From Strigamia acuminata (Eukaryota > Arthropoda > Chilopoda > Geophilomorpha > Linotaeniidae), in contig OX442314.1 in NCBI GenBank assembly GCA_949358305.1, positions 41,112,581 through 41,176,580 on the forward strand: a stretch of 64,000 nt of DNA, read 5' to 3'. A program made the translations under genes and the position numbers. Below the pieces are notes generated by a model. It worked only from the letters and a program-made list of their open reading frames with translations. It did not search any database and had not been told where the DNA came from. Below, piece after piece: positions 19,741 to 29,967 of the stretch; positions within the stretch are counted from its first letter, which is position 1; every line of letters begins with the position of its first letter.

Positions 19741-20267
19741 AGCGAAAACCGTACGTATATAAAACGAATTCAATATCAGGACTAGTCGGCCCGTATAGGG
19801 GTCCGGCTCCTAGCTATAACCAGGAGTCTGATCATCATTCGTGAAAACCACCGTTATTTCCAGAGATAATGTAGAATAATTGCAATCATAACTCTAGAAA
19901 TTCATTGTTTATTTCATGTTAGTCTGATGGAATAGTTGAGTTGATTAACACAAAATGTTCTTGTTAGTTGATGTTATACTTAGAAACGATTGTTTTGCAC
20001 ATGTCAAATTATTATTAAGAGTTTTCTTAATGACTGTCTATTGCTGTAGAAATCACTTGCTTGTAAAACTTCAAAGTATTAAAAACACCAAAAGTCAAGT
20101 GAAAGAAAAGAATATTACTTGAATGCCGGTTTCAAAGAAACTGGACAACAAGTCTTCCGAGATATCTTTCTCTGGAGAGATTGGTGTTTCCTCCAAAGAA
20201 GAAATCCATATCACACCAGGAACGTCACCTTCAATTCTCACTGAGAGAGTTGTGACTGTTTTCTACA
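19741..20267 (+). repeat. Probable 5' LTR (R-U5 part) of a degraded LTR element
   Basis: A TATA box (TATATAAA, 19756-19763) is followed by a hairpin-forming stretch (ggactagtcggccc...ccaggagtc). The segment ends TCTACA at 20267, two bases before a primer-binding site. The start is undefined and no second copy is in the window. Confidence 0.5.
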
Positions 20268-20269
20268 CG

Positions 20270-20289
20270 TGGTGCCGCGACCAGGATTC
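20270..20289 (+). promoter_or_regulatory. Primer-binding site of the degraded LTR element
   Basis: TGGTGCCGCGACCAGGATTC follows an LTR-type ACA end and a CG spacer, the same spacing as in Gypsy-2. It is complementary to a tRNA 3' end: CCA, then a 7-bp acceptor strand, then a T-arm. Confidence 0.65.
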
Positions 20290-20473
20290 AGTCAGGAATC
20301 CGGAATCGAACCAGTTGGGGCGATTGAAGAGAGCAGTTCTCGGGTCAAAACCCAACAGAGAAGGCAGTTGAAACGCTGGAATCCATATCAAGCTGAGACG
20401 AGACTGGAAGGCAGCAGTGGACATATTCCTATTCGACCAGACGCTCATTGGGAATCGCTTCAAAGAAGATTGA

Positions 20474-20779
20474 AGACCAAAATCGGTTGTTCTTCAACGA
20501 GAAATACACAACGCAATAAAAGGCAAGAACGACATCTGGAACTGTACGAGAGCTCGACTACTGGAAGAGATTCTGCAAAGAAGAAGAATTATAACCAAAG
20601 ATGTGATTCGTCAGTTGCTACGTAAAGATAATTGTGAGCTCAGATTGGGTTTCCACACTAGTGAACATCACATCTCAGTTACAGGTCGAGCCAGACAGCA
20701 TATCCGTACTGCTGCCCAACTATTCTTAAATAAGACTGCAAAGACTCTTCGCTTCATTGAAGGTGATTTCAAATTGTAA
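20474..20779 (+). pseudogene. Open segment without start, basic helical peptide
   Basis: 101 codons free of stops, without an ATG, downstream of the primer-binding site. The peptide is rich in Arg, Lys, Leu and Ile (LLEEILQRRRIITKDVIRQL, then GRARQHIRTAAQLFL). Its composition is protein-like and it could be an exon or a gag relic. Overlapping frame 20269-20625 looks less protein-like. No family recognised. Confidence 0.3.
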
Positions 20780-20801
20780 ATGATGGTTTTGATGTGCTCA
20801 A

Positions 20802-21353
20802 TTGTCATACCTATTGATAAAACGAACAGTCACAGTAGTGTCAGTTTGGAATTTGAAGATCCATTTCTACATGAATCTATGCTGGTATGAACATAACGAC
20901 ATAGTGAAAAATAATTCCACCACGACTTCAACTGCAGAAAAATCAGACCCGATCCTGCCGCCGAAGAAGACCGAAAATCCAACCTTGGAGTGGGAAACCA
21001 TTTCACTCGCCCAAAGTTCAATCGTCCGGTCAATTGAAAGGCCGATACCCGTCGAGTGTCAACCAGTAACCGACTCCGTCAACCCTGACCCAAACTTGCC
21101 TGAACCGCAGCTTCCATCCAGAAAATTTGGAATGGTGTCACAAACACCGAAATCAGGCTTCAACAAAAATTTTGATGCCACCTGGTGGAGTTTTTGCGAA
21201 GCACCCCGAGAAACTCAGGAGCTGCTTCTGTCTGACATGGACTTTAGTCAAATGGTACAGATCTATGAAGCACTCAAAGAATGTAGAAGAGTTGCTGACC
21301 TGTTAAAACGTATGGAACCCACGGATCCAGCCGATTCAATAATAATTCAGTAA
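20802..21353 (+). CDS. Unknown 183-codon ORF, possible gag relic or exon
   Basis: The N-terminal 40 residues are poor in coding character. From about residue 45 the frame reads like protein: a Pro/Thr/Glu-rich stretch, then WWSFCEAPRETQELLLS and a helical acidic tail (MVQIYEALKECRRVADLL). It ends at a TAA followed soon by a gtaag donor-like site (21376). It follows the leader of the degraded LTR element, so Gag is one option. A host exon is another. No zinc knuckle or catalytic motif. Confidence 0.35.
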   Translation: MSYLLIKRTVTVVSVWNLKIHFYMNLCWYEHNDIVKNNSTTTSTAEKSDPILPPKKTENPTLEWETISLAQSSIVRSIERPIPVECQPVTDSVNPDPNLPEPQLPSRKFGMVSQTPKSGFNKNFDATWWSFCEAPRETQELLLSDMDFSQMVQIYEALKECRRVADLLKRMEPTDPADSIIIQ

Positions 21354-21712
21354 TCACCCTAAGATTTCCAGTTTGGTAAGGCTTATCAAAACTGGCAAAA
21401 TAATGAGTACCCAAAGCTAAACTTTTTTTAATATCTTGATTCATTTTTTCTTTTTCTTTTTCAGAAGCCATAAAAACCCATTTTCAAACACAGCGTCAAG
21501 ATTTGTGCAGAAAAAAACAGTAACACATGAAGTGCACAAGATCACACCACAAACATGAAGAGAAGAGGAAGGAAACTCAAAGTAAGCAATCAAAGCCTCT
21601 AGATGTAGAAATTCAAAGTTAATTCTTATTGTTTTTTTAGAAAGGAATTGGAGATTAAAAGCTCTCTCATTTTGTGCTTCTAAACTCTCAGAGAGGAAAA
21701 AAAAGAAATTGA

Positions 21713-21970
21713 GAGCCTCCTTGTCCCAAAAATGAGTCATCCGATGAATCGGACCAAGAAGATGGCATGCTGGTTTTTCGGACCAAAAAATATAAATGGA
21801 TGTCAACTGAATGGAAGCGTTGGACTTCCAAATTGGATGGAGTAGCTGAGAAGAATATGACAGATAGGGCCAGGAGGGCTAAAATCCCACGTTATCCTGG
21901 TCAATGGTCATCAAAACCAGCACCAGACTTCTTGAAAAAGATCTCTTGGCCCAAGAGTCTTGGGTATTGA
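21713..21970 (+). CDS. Unknown open segment, possible exon
   Basis: 86 codons open from 21713, with a possible ATG at 21767. It has an acidic start (NESSDESDQEDG) and then a Trp/Lys-rich part (KYKWMSTEWKRWTSKLDG, RAKIPRYPGQW), ending SWPKSLGY. The amino-acid make-up looks like real protein. I do not recognise it. It may be the third piece of the same gene or element as the two preceding ORFs. Confidence 0.35.
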   Translation, partial: EPPCPKNESSDESDQEDGMLVFRTKKYKWMSTEWKRWTSKLDGVAEKNMTDRARRAKIPRYPGQWSSKPAPDFLKKISWPKSLGY

Positions 21971-22387
21971 ACAGTTTTTCGAATTGGACTCCAGCTCCGA
22001 CTGGAGCAATTCAAATATTGGAATTGGTAGTTGACTGATGGTCCGCCTTGTGCGGCCATCACATTCAGAGTCGTATCTGTAGGACTTTATGCATTCTATG
22101 AGGAGAGGAAGAGAAACCAGAGCTATTCGTATGGTGTTTTATTCGCAAGTGCAGTAAAATATCTCATGACAATAGAAAAGCACTTGACACGAGATCTGAA
22201 CAATGGTGACAACAATTCACGATTCAAATGACAAGCTGAAGGCTTAATTTTACTTAAACCTAACTACAGTTGCAATTTTATAATAAATTACACAGGAAAA
22301 TTAATACATTGTTTATAGAAGGCACAATGTACTAATATCAAGTTCAAACTTAACTTAACTGATTTATAAAGAAAACAATCGGCGCTT
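21971..22387. other. AT-rich stretch, nothing recognised
   Basis: No gene, no clear repeat copy elsewhere in the window. Confidence 0.5.
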
Positions 22388-23227
22388 TTACGGCCACATC
22401 AAACTTAACCTTGGGGTATGTGTGCGGATTTTGTCGGGGGCGAAAGGGTCCCGCTTTTTAACATTACGGCGGCCTATACGTTGTTTCGTTGATCGCGACT
22501 GCGATGCGGAATTTGCGGATGTTGTTTTGGCCGAGTAGTTCGTGCGACCGAGCGCGTTTTGTTCGTTGCTTTTCGGTGTTCGGTGGGTTTTGTGGCCGGT
22601 CAAGGGTTTCGCTAAAACGTGGTTTTTGTGACGGGAGGGAGGGGGGATCGGTTCATGTGCTCCGAACGCGCCGCGACGCGCCGTGACTTGGGCCAAAAAC
22701 GACCCGGTCGGAAACCGGGTCCCGGGCTTCGTCGAGGCGTGGTTTTTGAGAACGGGGGGAGGGGGAGATCGGGTCGCGTGCTCCGAAAGCGCCGCGACGC
22801 GCCGTGACTTGGGCCAAAAACGACCCGGTCGGAAACCGGGTCCCGGGCTTCGTCGAGGCGTGGTTTTTGAGAACGGGGGGAGGGGGGGATCGGGTCGCGT
22901 GCTCCGAAAGCGCCGCGACGCGCCGTGACTTGGGCCAAAAACGACCCGGTCGGAAACCGGGTCCCGGGCTTCGTCGAGGCGTGGTTTTTGAGAACGGGGG
23001 GAGGGGGGGATCGGGTCGCGTGCTCCGAAAGCGCCGCGACGCGCCGTGACTTGGGCCAAAAACGACCCGGTCGGAAACCGGGTCCCGGGCTTCGTCGAGG
23101 CGTGGTTTTTGAGAACGGGGGGAGGGGGGGATCGGGTCGCGTGCTCCGAAAGCGCCGCGACGCGCCGTGACTTGGGCCAAAAACGACCCGGTCGGAAACC
23201 GGGTCCCGGGCTTCGTCGAGGCGTGGT
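22388..23227. repeat. GC-rich 121-bp tandem array and flank
   Basis: About five units with a period of exactly 121 bp (equivalent points at 22683, 22804, 22925, 23046 and 23167). The units are nearly identical except the first, which is diverged. Because 121 is not a multiple of three and stops are rare in the unit, several frames stay open on both strands, giving misleading ORFs of 200-326 codons. Related single GC-rich units occur at about 23490-23700, 30430-30700, 33160-33250, 33775-33965 and 35215-35400. Confidence 0.88.
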
Positions 23228-23312
23228 CCCGATCGGGACAAACTCTTCCGGAAAATGTCCGGTGGAATGTTGAGAGTGTCGATGGACGACGTTCGAGTTT
23301 ATATCGTAAGTA
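23228..23312 (+). pseudogene. Short conserved coding-like block (KLFRKMSGGMLRV)
   Basis: The plus-strand frame reads DKLFRKMSGGMLRVSMDDVRVYIV. An inverted copy near 35890-35975 on the minus strand reads AKLFRKMSGGMLRVPIDDIRFYVV and continues into a hydrophobic stretch. Differences between copies are silent or conservative (S/P, M/I, V/I, V/F, I/V). A GTAAGTAAGTAAGT run follows at about 23308. The opposite strand (MSSIDTLNIPPDIFRKSL) is also open, so the coding strand is unsettled. Confidence 0.35.
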
Positions 23313-23702
23313 AGTAAGTATCTGACAAAACTTGCACAGAATTTTGTCAACATTTGATAAATTTCCACAGAATTTAACGTTGTTTTGCTAAAACCTGCGG
23401 AAACGTGTCTAGTCGGGCAGAAACGTCTCGTAAAATGTTGCTGAAATTCCGTGGAAATTTGTCAAAAATTGACAAAAGTTGGTGACCGACCCACATCGCG
23501 TTGCGGCGCGGTCGGAGCACGCGACCCGATCCCCCCCTCCCCCCGTCCCGAAAAAACCACGCCCCGAGGAACCCCGAGGTTCGGTTTCCGATCGGGTCGC
23601 CTCTTGATCCGACCCGGGGCGCGTCACGGCGCGGTCGGAGGACGGCCCTCGCCCCCAAAAACCACACTCCGGGTCACGTGGTCTCGCACCCGACTCTCTC
23701 AG
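23313..23702. repeat. AT-rich plus GC-rich module, inverted copy
   Basis: An AT-rich module (tgacaaaacttgcacag..., gtggaaatttgtcaa) is followed by a GC-rich unit. Both are inverted relative to the copies at 33720-34110 and 35165-35530. Confidence 0.75.
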
Positions 23703-24039
23703 TTTTCCCGTTACGGGATCATGACGGGCCGTTACGGGATCGTGACGGGACCGTCTCGATCCCGTTAACGGCTTGTACGGGCCGTTACGGGATCGTGACG
23801 GGACCGTCGGCGGCCCGTTAACGGCCCGTGCGGGCCCATGCCGGCCGTTGACGGGCCGTTGACGGGCCGTTAACGGGCCGTTAACGGGCCGTTACGGCGT
23901 AAATTAAAAAAATCAACAACCGACAACACGTACGTGAAAACGCGTACAACATTCATAGACATTAATCTCGAATCCTGTTTTTGGTTTTACGCCGTTAACG
24001 GGCCGTTAACGGGCCGTTAACGGCCCGTTAACGGCCCGC
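23703..24039. repeat. 53-bp palindromic satellite, left array
   Basis: Units built on CCGTTACGGGATCGTGACGG and the self-complementary GGGCCGTTAACGGCCC, partly degenerate. Copia-A interrupts it after cgcATGAG. The array resumes at 29968. Confidence 0.85.
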
Positions 24040-24044
24040 ATGAG

Positions 24045-24362
24045 TGTTGAATAGTGTTGCAAACTTCTGCAAATAGTGACAAATGTAGTGGATTGGAAAA
24101 ACACATCAGGTGAAAGAAAGAGACATCATGTTAACAGGTGAGAACCAAAACATCAAGTGATCTTTATTGATTGGTCACATGACCTCAATGCAATCAGCGC
24201 CACCTGTAGGCAGCATACAGACACTGTATGTAAACAAACATTGCGATCACTCGCGTTGGCCAAACACATACACTAACACTTAGTTACGTGATAATACGCA
24301 AAGACATATATGCACACATGTTGTAAAAGTGATTGCTTATCAATATACATTATATCTTAACA
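24045..24362 (-). repeat. 3' LTR of Copia-A
   Basis: 318 bp, TG...CA termini, preceded on the minus strand by the purine tract GGGGGGCCGAA (24363-24373). Confidence 0.93.
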
Positions 24363-24391
24363 TTCGGCCCCCCGTATTATCTCATTCCTTA

Positions 24392-27300
24392 TTAAGCCCG
24401 CAAAGTGCTTAAATCAACTAAGAAGCGATCGCAAAACTTTACCAGGTCAGCTTTGTCAACTGACTTTGTAAAAATGTCGGCATGATTGGACTTTGTGCCT
24501 ACGTGAACGATTAGAAGATTATCTCTTTTAACAAGTTCTCTTATAAAATGGTAACGGATGTCAATGTGCTTTGTTTTCCTGTTCTCAACACAAGATTTTG
24601 TGAAGTCCACTGCTGATATGTTGTCGCACATGACATAATGAGAGAATCTTCCAGCCAATTCTGGGGATATTTCGTGCAGAACACGAACAATCCAAATATA
24701 GTCCTTAACAGTTTCTGTGAGGGCTATGTACTCCGCCTCCATCGTTGACAGTGTCACGTTCCGTTGTTTAAAGGTCCGCCAGTAGATGGGTGTGCTACCC
24801 AAAGTCACTAGTGTTCCTCCAACGGAAATTCGGTCATCTCTGTTGTTCGCATAATCGGAGTCGCTGTATCCGATTACCTCGATCCGATCATTCGGGAACA
24901 ACATTAATCCGTGGTTTCTTGTTGTTCTCAGATAACTGAGTAAGTCCAGCAGCGCAATCCAGTGGTCCCACCCTGGATTCGATTGAAATTGGCTCAGGAT
25001 GTTCACTGCATAAGTCATGTCGGGCCTTGTTCTCGACGCGATGAATGCTAAACATCCGAGTAAGCTTCTATATGGAATTCCTTCCATGACTTTGAATTCA
25101 TCAATTGTGTCCGGACAATCTCGTTTCGTGAGAACAGTTGCTTTCGTCATCGGTTGAGATCGAATCTTCACATGTTCCAAGTGATTTTTGAATTTCAACA
25201 ACACTTTGTTCACGTACGATCTTTGATGTAGAACCAATTGTTGTTTGTGCGAGTGAAATTCGACTCCTAGCAACTTCTTCGTTTGTCCGAGAATCACTAA
25301 ATCGAATTGCGTTCCAATCATGTTGAGTATTTTCATCGCATCTTCGTACTGCTTTCCGAAGACAACGATATCGTCCACGTAGACGATTAGATACGCAATG
25401 TCTCCGTATTTATAAACGCAATTGCACCAATTGACGTGTTCTAGTCCTAATTTCAATAAAGTCTCCTCCAGTTCTATTCCCCATTCTCTTCCAGACTGGT
25501 GCAAGCCATAGATGGCTCGGAGGAGTCTGCAGACATAGTTCTCCTTGCCTTCAATGATGAAACCTTTTGGCTGGCGCATGTAGACTGTTTTATGCAATTT
25601 TGCATAAAGGTATGCACACTTGACGTCTGCCTGAATGTATGACCATTTGAGCATACAGACGAGTAGCGTGAACATAAAGCGCACGATTGAAAAGTCTACC
25701 ACGGGTGAGAATGTCTCCTCATAGGATTCACCGTAGACTTGGGAAAACCCTTGCGCGACAAGTCTCGCCTTATAACGTGCAATTTCTCCCTCTTCGTTCT
25801 GTTTGGTCGTATAAATCCATCTGCAACCCACTATCTTAGTGTTGGGCGGCGGTGGAACAAGTTCCCAAACCTCGCGCTCATGCATGGTGTCAATCTCATC
25901 GTTCATCGCTTGGCGCCATTCATCCTTCTCGGGTAAAGTCGCAATCTCCTCATAACGTACGGGTACGTGGACCTCTAGATGATTGGCTTCGAAGTTGATA
26001 TTGATATCGTCAAAGTCCACGTCAAGACTATCTGTCGTCGTGTTTGATTCTGAGGGCTTTTTCTTCCTTTTGTCCTCAAACAGATGCTCTGGTACGCGAA
26101 GATTGTGGTCAGTACAGTAACGCTTCACCTCGGGTATCGAGCGTAACTTGGGTTTGTCGTAGCCCTCGATCGTGTACTCGACATCTCTCTGTCCAGTCGG
26201 TCTGACTTTCTCCGTTTTCTTCCAAACTAGTGCTGGAATAGTTGGAACTGGATTCAAAAGTCCTTGTCCGGGTTGTGGCAAAGTGCCCTGCAACTTCACT
26301 TCTGGTAAATTATGATGCAACTTGTCATCTGGCAGTCTAAATTTCAATTTAACTGGGGGCAATTCCAGTTGCGGATCTTCCTTCTTCTTTACTGGTACTG
26401 GCGGTGGTAGTGGCGGCCTGACATCTTCATCCGAATAATATTGGCGTTCATTGTCATTATCCAAATTGTCGTCCAAATTATCGATGTATGTCGTGTATTT
26501 TTCTGGTAAGCCCAGCACGCCTTCAACACCGCGCCTGCTCTCCACGAACTTCACGTCGTTGGTTTCAATTACTTTGGAAAACTCCGGCAGCCATACTCGA
26601 TATCCTTTCGTGATTCTTGAATACCCGAGCATAATGCCATGCAGACTCTTGTTGTCGATTTTGCCATCTCGAATTCTTTTCTGCACAAAGCATAAACTCC
26701 CGAATTTTCTCAAATGTCTGAGTGATGGTTTGCGTCCGTAGTACAATTCCATCGGCGTCTTGTCCGAATTCAGCTTTGCGATCCTGTTCCTGAGATAGTT
26801 GAAAGTCAGGATGGCTTCTCCCCAGAATTGATGTTCCAAGCCGGCATCGTACACAAGCGCTCGCATTCCATTTGCTAATGTCTGGTTAAGTCTCTCGGAA
26901 ACGCCATTTTGGACTGGAGTGTACGCGTTAGTCCTCTCGTGAGCGATTCCTAGACCTTGGAGATACTCTCCAAACTTGTTTGAGCAGAACTCCATACCGT
27001 TATCCGTACGAATTGCGAGAACCGATTTCCCAAGCAATCGTTCTATTCGTTTCACGTGTTTTTGGAAAATGTCAAATACTTCGTCCTTCTTCTTCATTAA
27101 GTACACTGTCGAATAACGAGAGAAGTCATCCGTGATAGTTAAGAAGTATATGTTTCCCGAGAGTGTTGGTGTACTAAATGCTCCACATACATCCATGTGT
27201 AGCAATTGGAGTGGCTCTGTCGATCTAATTCCTGGCAACGACTTATGAGGAATCGCCTTCTTTTTGGCTAATGTGCAAACGTCGCATTGTGTAATTGGCA

Positions 27301-28861
27301 CGTCCAAAACTGGCAACCCAATTACTGCACCTCCTTTGCTCATTGCTTGGACGCTTGGAAAATAGATATGGCCGAGCCGCTCATGCCAAAGTCTTGCTTC
27401 CTCAGGATTAGATGCACTCTTCGTTGTACTTTGTGTTGAAATAGTTGGCTCTTGTTTCTTCTGTTCGCCAACGTTCGCTCTGTTATTCGCTTTTTGTCGT
27501 AACTTCTCAAAGTCCGGCTTCTGGTCGCTTAGCTTGATGTAGTACAAACGATCCTTCTTCACGCCTTCCATCAGCTGTCTCTTCCACTGAGGATCGTATA
27601 TCTTGACCAGTCCCGAGCCAACGGCGACTTTGCATCGTGCTTCGTCGATGCACGGTCCCGACAACAAATTTCGTCGCATGTCCGGCGCATAATAAACTTT
27701 CTTCAATGTGATTGGAATTGTCTCACTTCCAACCAAACACATCACGCAAACGTCCCCGACGCCTTGAATCTGAATTAAAGTCTTCTTATCCGCTTGGCTT
27801 ATTGTCCCTGTGGTTTCCTTGAAGTTGAAGAATTGATTCCTGTCTTTGCAGAAATGTCCAGTGGCCCCGGTGTCGTAGATCCAACAGTTGTTGGCTGCGC
27901 TGCACTGTAACATCTCCTCTTCGCTCAACTCGGTGAGAAAACCGACATCGAACATGTTTGTGTCCAATTCTTCCGCTGTATTTGTGTTCTGGCTGTTATT
28001 CGACGGTAATTGTGCTGTGCAATCCCTTGCCCAGTGCCCTGGTTGATTGCACCGAAAACACGGCCCCCGTGGTGATGATCCGGTCGCATTTCCTCTGAAA
28101 TTCCGCGAATTTTTGCCGCCTCGATAATTCGATTTGCCGCCCCTTTGTCCGCCTCGGTTGTTTTGGCTGCTATTCCCTTGCTGTTGTTGGGATTTAGACG
28201 AATTATCATTGCTCTTTGCGCTTGTTCCCATGTTGAAAGCGTCCGTAATTGGCGCTTGGCCCGAATCTCTGCGTTGTTGCGCGAGTCTGCCCTCCTCAGC
28301 GACCAATTCCGCTTCAACCTTTTCCAGTGTGAAATCCTTATCGTCCCATCGATAAATACTCTGCACAATTGACTGGTATTCTTGTGGCAGGTATCGGATG
28401 AGCTGGAAAGCCTGATACAAATTGTCCAAGTCGTGTTTGACGTCGGCTAATCGCTTCGCCGCATTGCGTATCTTCGCCGCGAATACGCCGATCGTCTCCG
28501 TCGCTGGGTCATACTTCAGATTGAAGAATTCGTCCAACAGACGTATTATCCTCGCCCTCGAGACCGGTTCGAAGTTTGTCTTAAGCGTGTCCCACGCTGT
28601 TTTCGCGTCCTCGGTCCCGCTGAGCAATTCGTGGTATTGCTCCTCAATGGCGTAGTAAATTAGGCTGAAAGCTCGCCCCTTTCGCAGTTGAAAGTCCGAG
28701 CGATCTCGCCAAGACGCTCCCGGTGCCAGGGCTTCTTGTGTTCCATCGGTGAAGGCCCAACATCCGTGGTGCATCAACAGCACTTTGATTTGCTGTTTCC
28801 ACGTATCGTAGTTCGTCCTATTCAAAAGTGTAATCTTCCGGTCGAGTTTTTCCGTGTCCAT
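24392..28861 (-). CDS. gag-pol: Copia-A Gag-Pol polyprotein
   Basis: The frame is open from 28915, but the likely ATG is 28861 (MDTEKLDRKITLLNRTNY), giving about 1489 residues. In order: copia Gag; CCHC knuckle CFRCNQPGHWARDC (about 274); aspartic protease DTGATGHFC (about 329); a pre-integrase HHCC zinc domain (WHERLGH...CDVC); integrase core with MDVCGAF (about 555), RTDNGMEF (about 620) and a Glu near GVSERLN (about 650); RVT_2 reverse transcriptase with RYKARLVAQGF, DVKCAYLY and YVDD (about 1162); RNase H with SDSDYANNRDD, STMEAEYIAL, CDNISA and KHIDIRYHF. Every catalytic motif expected for copia is present. One unbroken ORF implies cleavage by its own protease. Confidence 0.95.
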   Translation of the reverse strand: MDTEKLDRKITLLNRTNYDTWKQQIKVLLMHHGCWAFTDGTQEALAPGASWRDRSDFQLRKGRAFSLIYYAIEEQYHELLSGTEDAKTAWDTLKTNFEPVSRARIIRLLDEFFNLKYDPATETIGVFAAKIRNAAKRLADVKHDLDNLYQAFQLIRYLPQEYQSIVQSIYRWDDKDFTLEKVEAELVAEEGRLAQQRRDSGQAPITDAFNMGTSAKSNDNSSKSQQQQGNSSQNNRGGQRGGKSNYRGGKNSRNFRGNATGSSPRGPCFRCNQPGHWARDCTAQLPSNNSQNTNTAEELDTNMFDVGFLTELSEEEMLQCSAANNCWIYDTGATGHFCKDRNQFFNFKETTGTISQADKKTLIQIQGVGDVCVMCLVGSETIPITLKKVYYAPDMRRNLLSGPCIDEARCKVAVGSGLVKIYDPQWKRQLMEGVKKDRLYYIKLSDQKPDFEKLRQKANNRANVGEQKKQEPTISTQSTTKSASNPEEARLWHERLGHIYFPSVQAMSKGGAVIGLPVLDVPITQCDVCTLAKKKAIPHKSLPGIRSTEPLQLLHMDVCGAFSTPTLSGNIYFLTITDDFSRYSTVYLMKKKDEVFDIFQKHVKRIERLLGKSVLAIRTDNGMEFCSNKFGEYLQGLGIAHERTNAYTPVQNGVSERLNQTLANGMRALVYDAGLEHQFWGEAILTFNYLRNRIAKLNSDKTPMELYYGRKPSLRHLRKFGSLCFVQKRIRDGKIDNKSLHGIMLGYSRITKGYRVWLPEFSKVIETNDVKFVESRRGVEGVLGLPEKYTTYIDNLDDNLDNDNERQYYSDEDVRPPLPPPVPVKKKEDPQLELPPVKLKFRLPDDKLHHNLPEVKLQGTLPQPGQGLLNPVPTIPALVWKKTEKVRPTGQRDVEYTIEGYDKPKLRSIPEVKRYCTDHNLRVPEHLFEDKRKKKPSESNTTTDSLDVDFDDININFEANHLEVHVPVRYEEIATLPEKDEWRQAMNDEIDTMHEREVWELVPPPPNTKIVGCRWIYTTKQNEEGEIARYKARLVAQGFSQVYGESYEETFSPVVDFSIVRFMFTLLVCMLKWSYIQADVKCAYLYAKLHKTVYMRQPKGFIIEGKENYVCRLLRAIYGLHQSGREWGIELEETLLKLGLEHVNWCNCVYKYGDIAYLIVYVDDIVVFGKQYEDAMKILNMIGTQFDLVILGQTKKLLGVEFHSHKQQLVLHQRSYVNKVLLKFKNHLEHVKIRSQPMTKATVLTKRDCPDTIDEFKVMEGIPYRSLLGCLAFIASRTRPDMTYAVNILSQFQSNPGWDHWIALLDLLSYLRTTRNHGLMLFPNDRIEVIGYSDSDYANNRDDRISVGGTLVTLGSTPIYWRTFKQRNVTLSTMEAEYIALTETVKDYIWIVRVLHEISPELAGRFSHYVMCDNISAVDFTKSCVENRKTKHIDIRYHFIRELVKRDNLLIVHVGTKSNHADIFTKSVDKADLVKFCDRFLVDLSTLRA

Positions 28862-28915
28862 TGTGAATTTAGTGTCCAACACACCAAAAACACACACAAG
28901 ATTGCTCAAAAACAC

Positions 28916-29630
28916 TTTGAAATACTGGTAATCGCAACTGGGTGCAGTGTTGCGATGTTAGTTCGCTCTTAATACTATGTTAGTGTATCCTAGTAACAAC
29001 ACTAAGCTAATAATGGTATTCAACAATATATTCGAAAATAAAACGAAATAAACGAAATAAAGAGTTCATATATGTTGGCTTCCTGCTGCAGACTATCCAC
29101 TTGTTTCGTACTGACAGCTTTGAGTCACACTTCACGTGTGGTTGAGAAAAAAACGTCGTATTGTTGATTTTCCCTCGTTTTTCCGTCTTTTTCGCCTCGA
29201 AAAATTCAGTTCCTTCGAGAATTTTCTCGTTTTTGGCAATTCCCGTTCGTTTATTGCTCGTTCACACTTCCCGTGTGGTTGTCGAGCGTCGTCGTCCTTG
29301 CGTATTTGTCGTCGAGTTGTTTTCTCGGCGAAAATTAACGCCACGTCGACGTTACGTATCGCGCCTCGCGATATTCGGAAAATCGTCCGAAAATGGCCAA
29401 AATAAACGTATTAAATAAATGTTCTATAATGTTCGAACCCAATTAATGATCCTGTGTCGCTTGATGACCAATAATCGCTTGTAGAACCGTGGATCCTTGG
29501 CATAAGCACAGGTTGATTCCATTCCTCATGGACGCCGCCATCTTGGATTTTGAGGAGAAACGCCCACTTTTTCACCTGTGGTTGACTTGAGGTATTTCTC
29601 TTCACTCTGCCTGTTTTTCCCACGTTGTTT
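28916..29630 (-). other. Copia-A 5' leader
   Basis: Untranslated stretch between the primer-binding site and gag. Small overlapping ORFs on both strands (for example 29136-29405) look incidental. Confidence 0.6.
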
Positions 29631-29643
29631 GTGGCCCATAACC
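29631..29643 (-). promoter_or_regulatory. Primer-binding site of Copia-A
   Basis: The minus strand reads GGTTATGGGCCAC one base after the 5' LTR. GGTTATGGGCC is the start of the classic Drosophila copia primer site, which pairs with an internal part of initiator Met-tRNA rather than its 3' end. Confidence 0.8.
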
Positions 29644-29644
29644 T

Positions 29645-29962
29645 TGTTGAATAGTGTTGCAAACTTCTGCAAATAGTGACAAATGTAGTGGATTGGAAAA
29701 ACACATCAGGTGAAAGAAAGAGACATCATGTTAACAGGTGAGAACCAAAACATCAAGTGCTCTTTATTGATTGGTCACATGACCTCAATGCAATCAGAGC
29801 CACCTGTAGGCAGCATACAGACACTGTATGTAAACAAACATTGCGATCACTTGCGTTGGCCAAACACATACACTAACACTTAGTTACGTGATAATACGCA
29901 AAGACATATATGCACACATGTTGTAAAAGTGATTGCTTATCAATATACATTATATCTTAACA
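29645..29962 (-). repeat. 5' LTR of Copia-A
   Basis: Partner of 24045-24362. Differences seen: gatc/gctc, gcgcc/gagcc and ctcgcg/cttgcg. Should contain the promoter of the minus-strand transcript. Confidence 0.93.
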
Positions 29963-29967
29963 ATGAG

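Larger units (their letters stand above)
24045..29962 (-). mobile_element. Copia-A: complete Ty1/copia retrotransposon
   Basis: 5918 bp on the minus strand, with 318-bp LTRs (24045-24362 and 29645-29962) starting TGTTGA and ending TTAACA that differ at about three positions by eye. The 5-bp target duplication ATGAG lies at 24040-24044 and 29963-29967. It has a primer-binding site, a leader, one long gag-pol ORF without stops, and a purine tract. The insertion is young and potentially competent. Confidence 0.95.

Noticed and set aside
22388-23368. 326-codon minus ORF and overlapping ORFs in the 121-bp array
   Set aside because: Open frames exist in several registers on both strands because the GC-rich unit lacks stops; the repeated peptide is a by-product. 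Only the short conserved edge block was kept as a weak feature.
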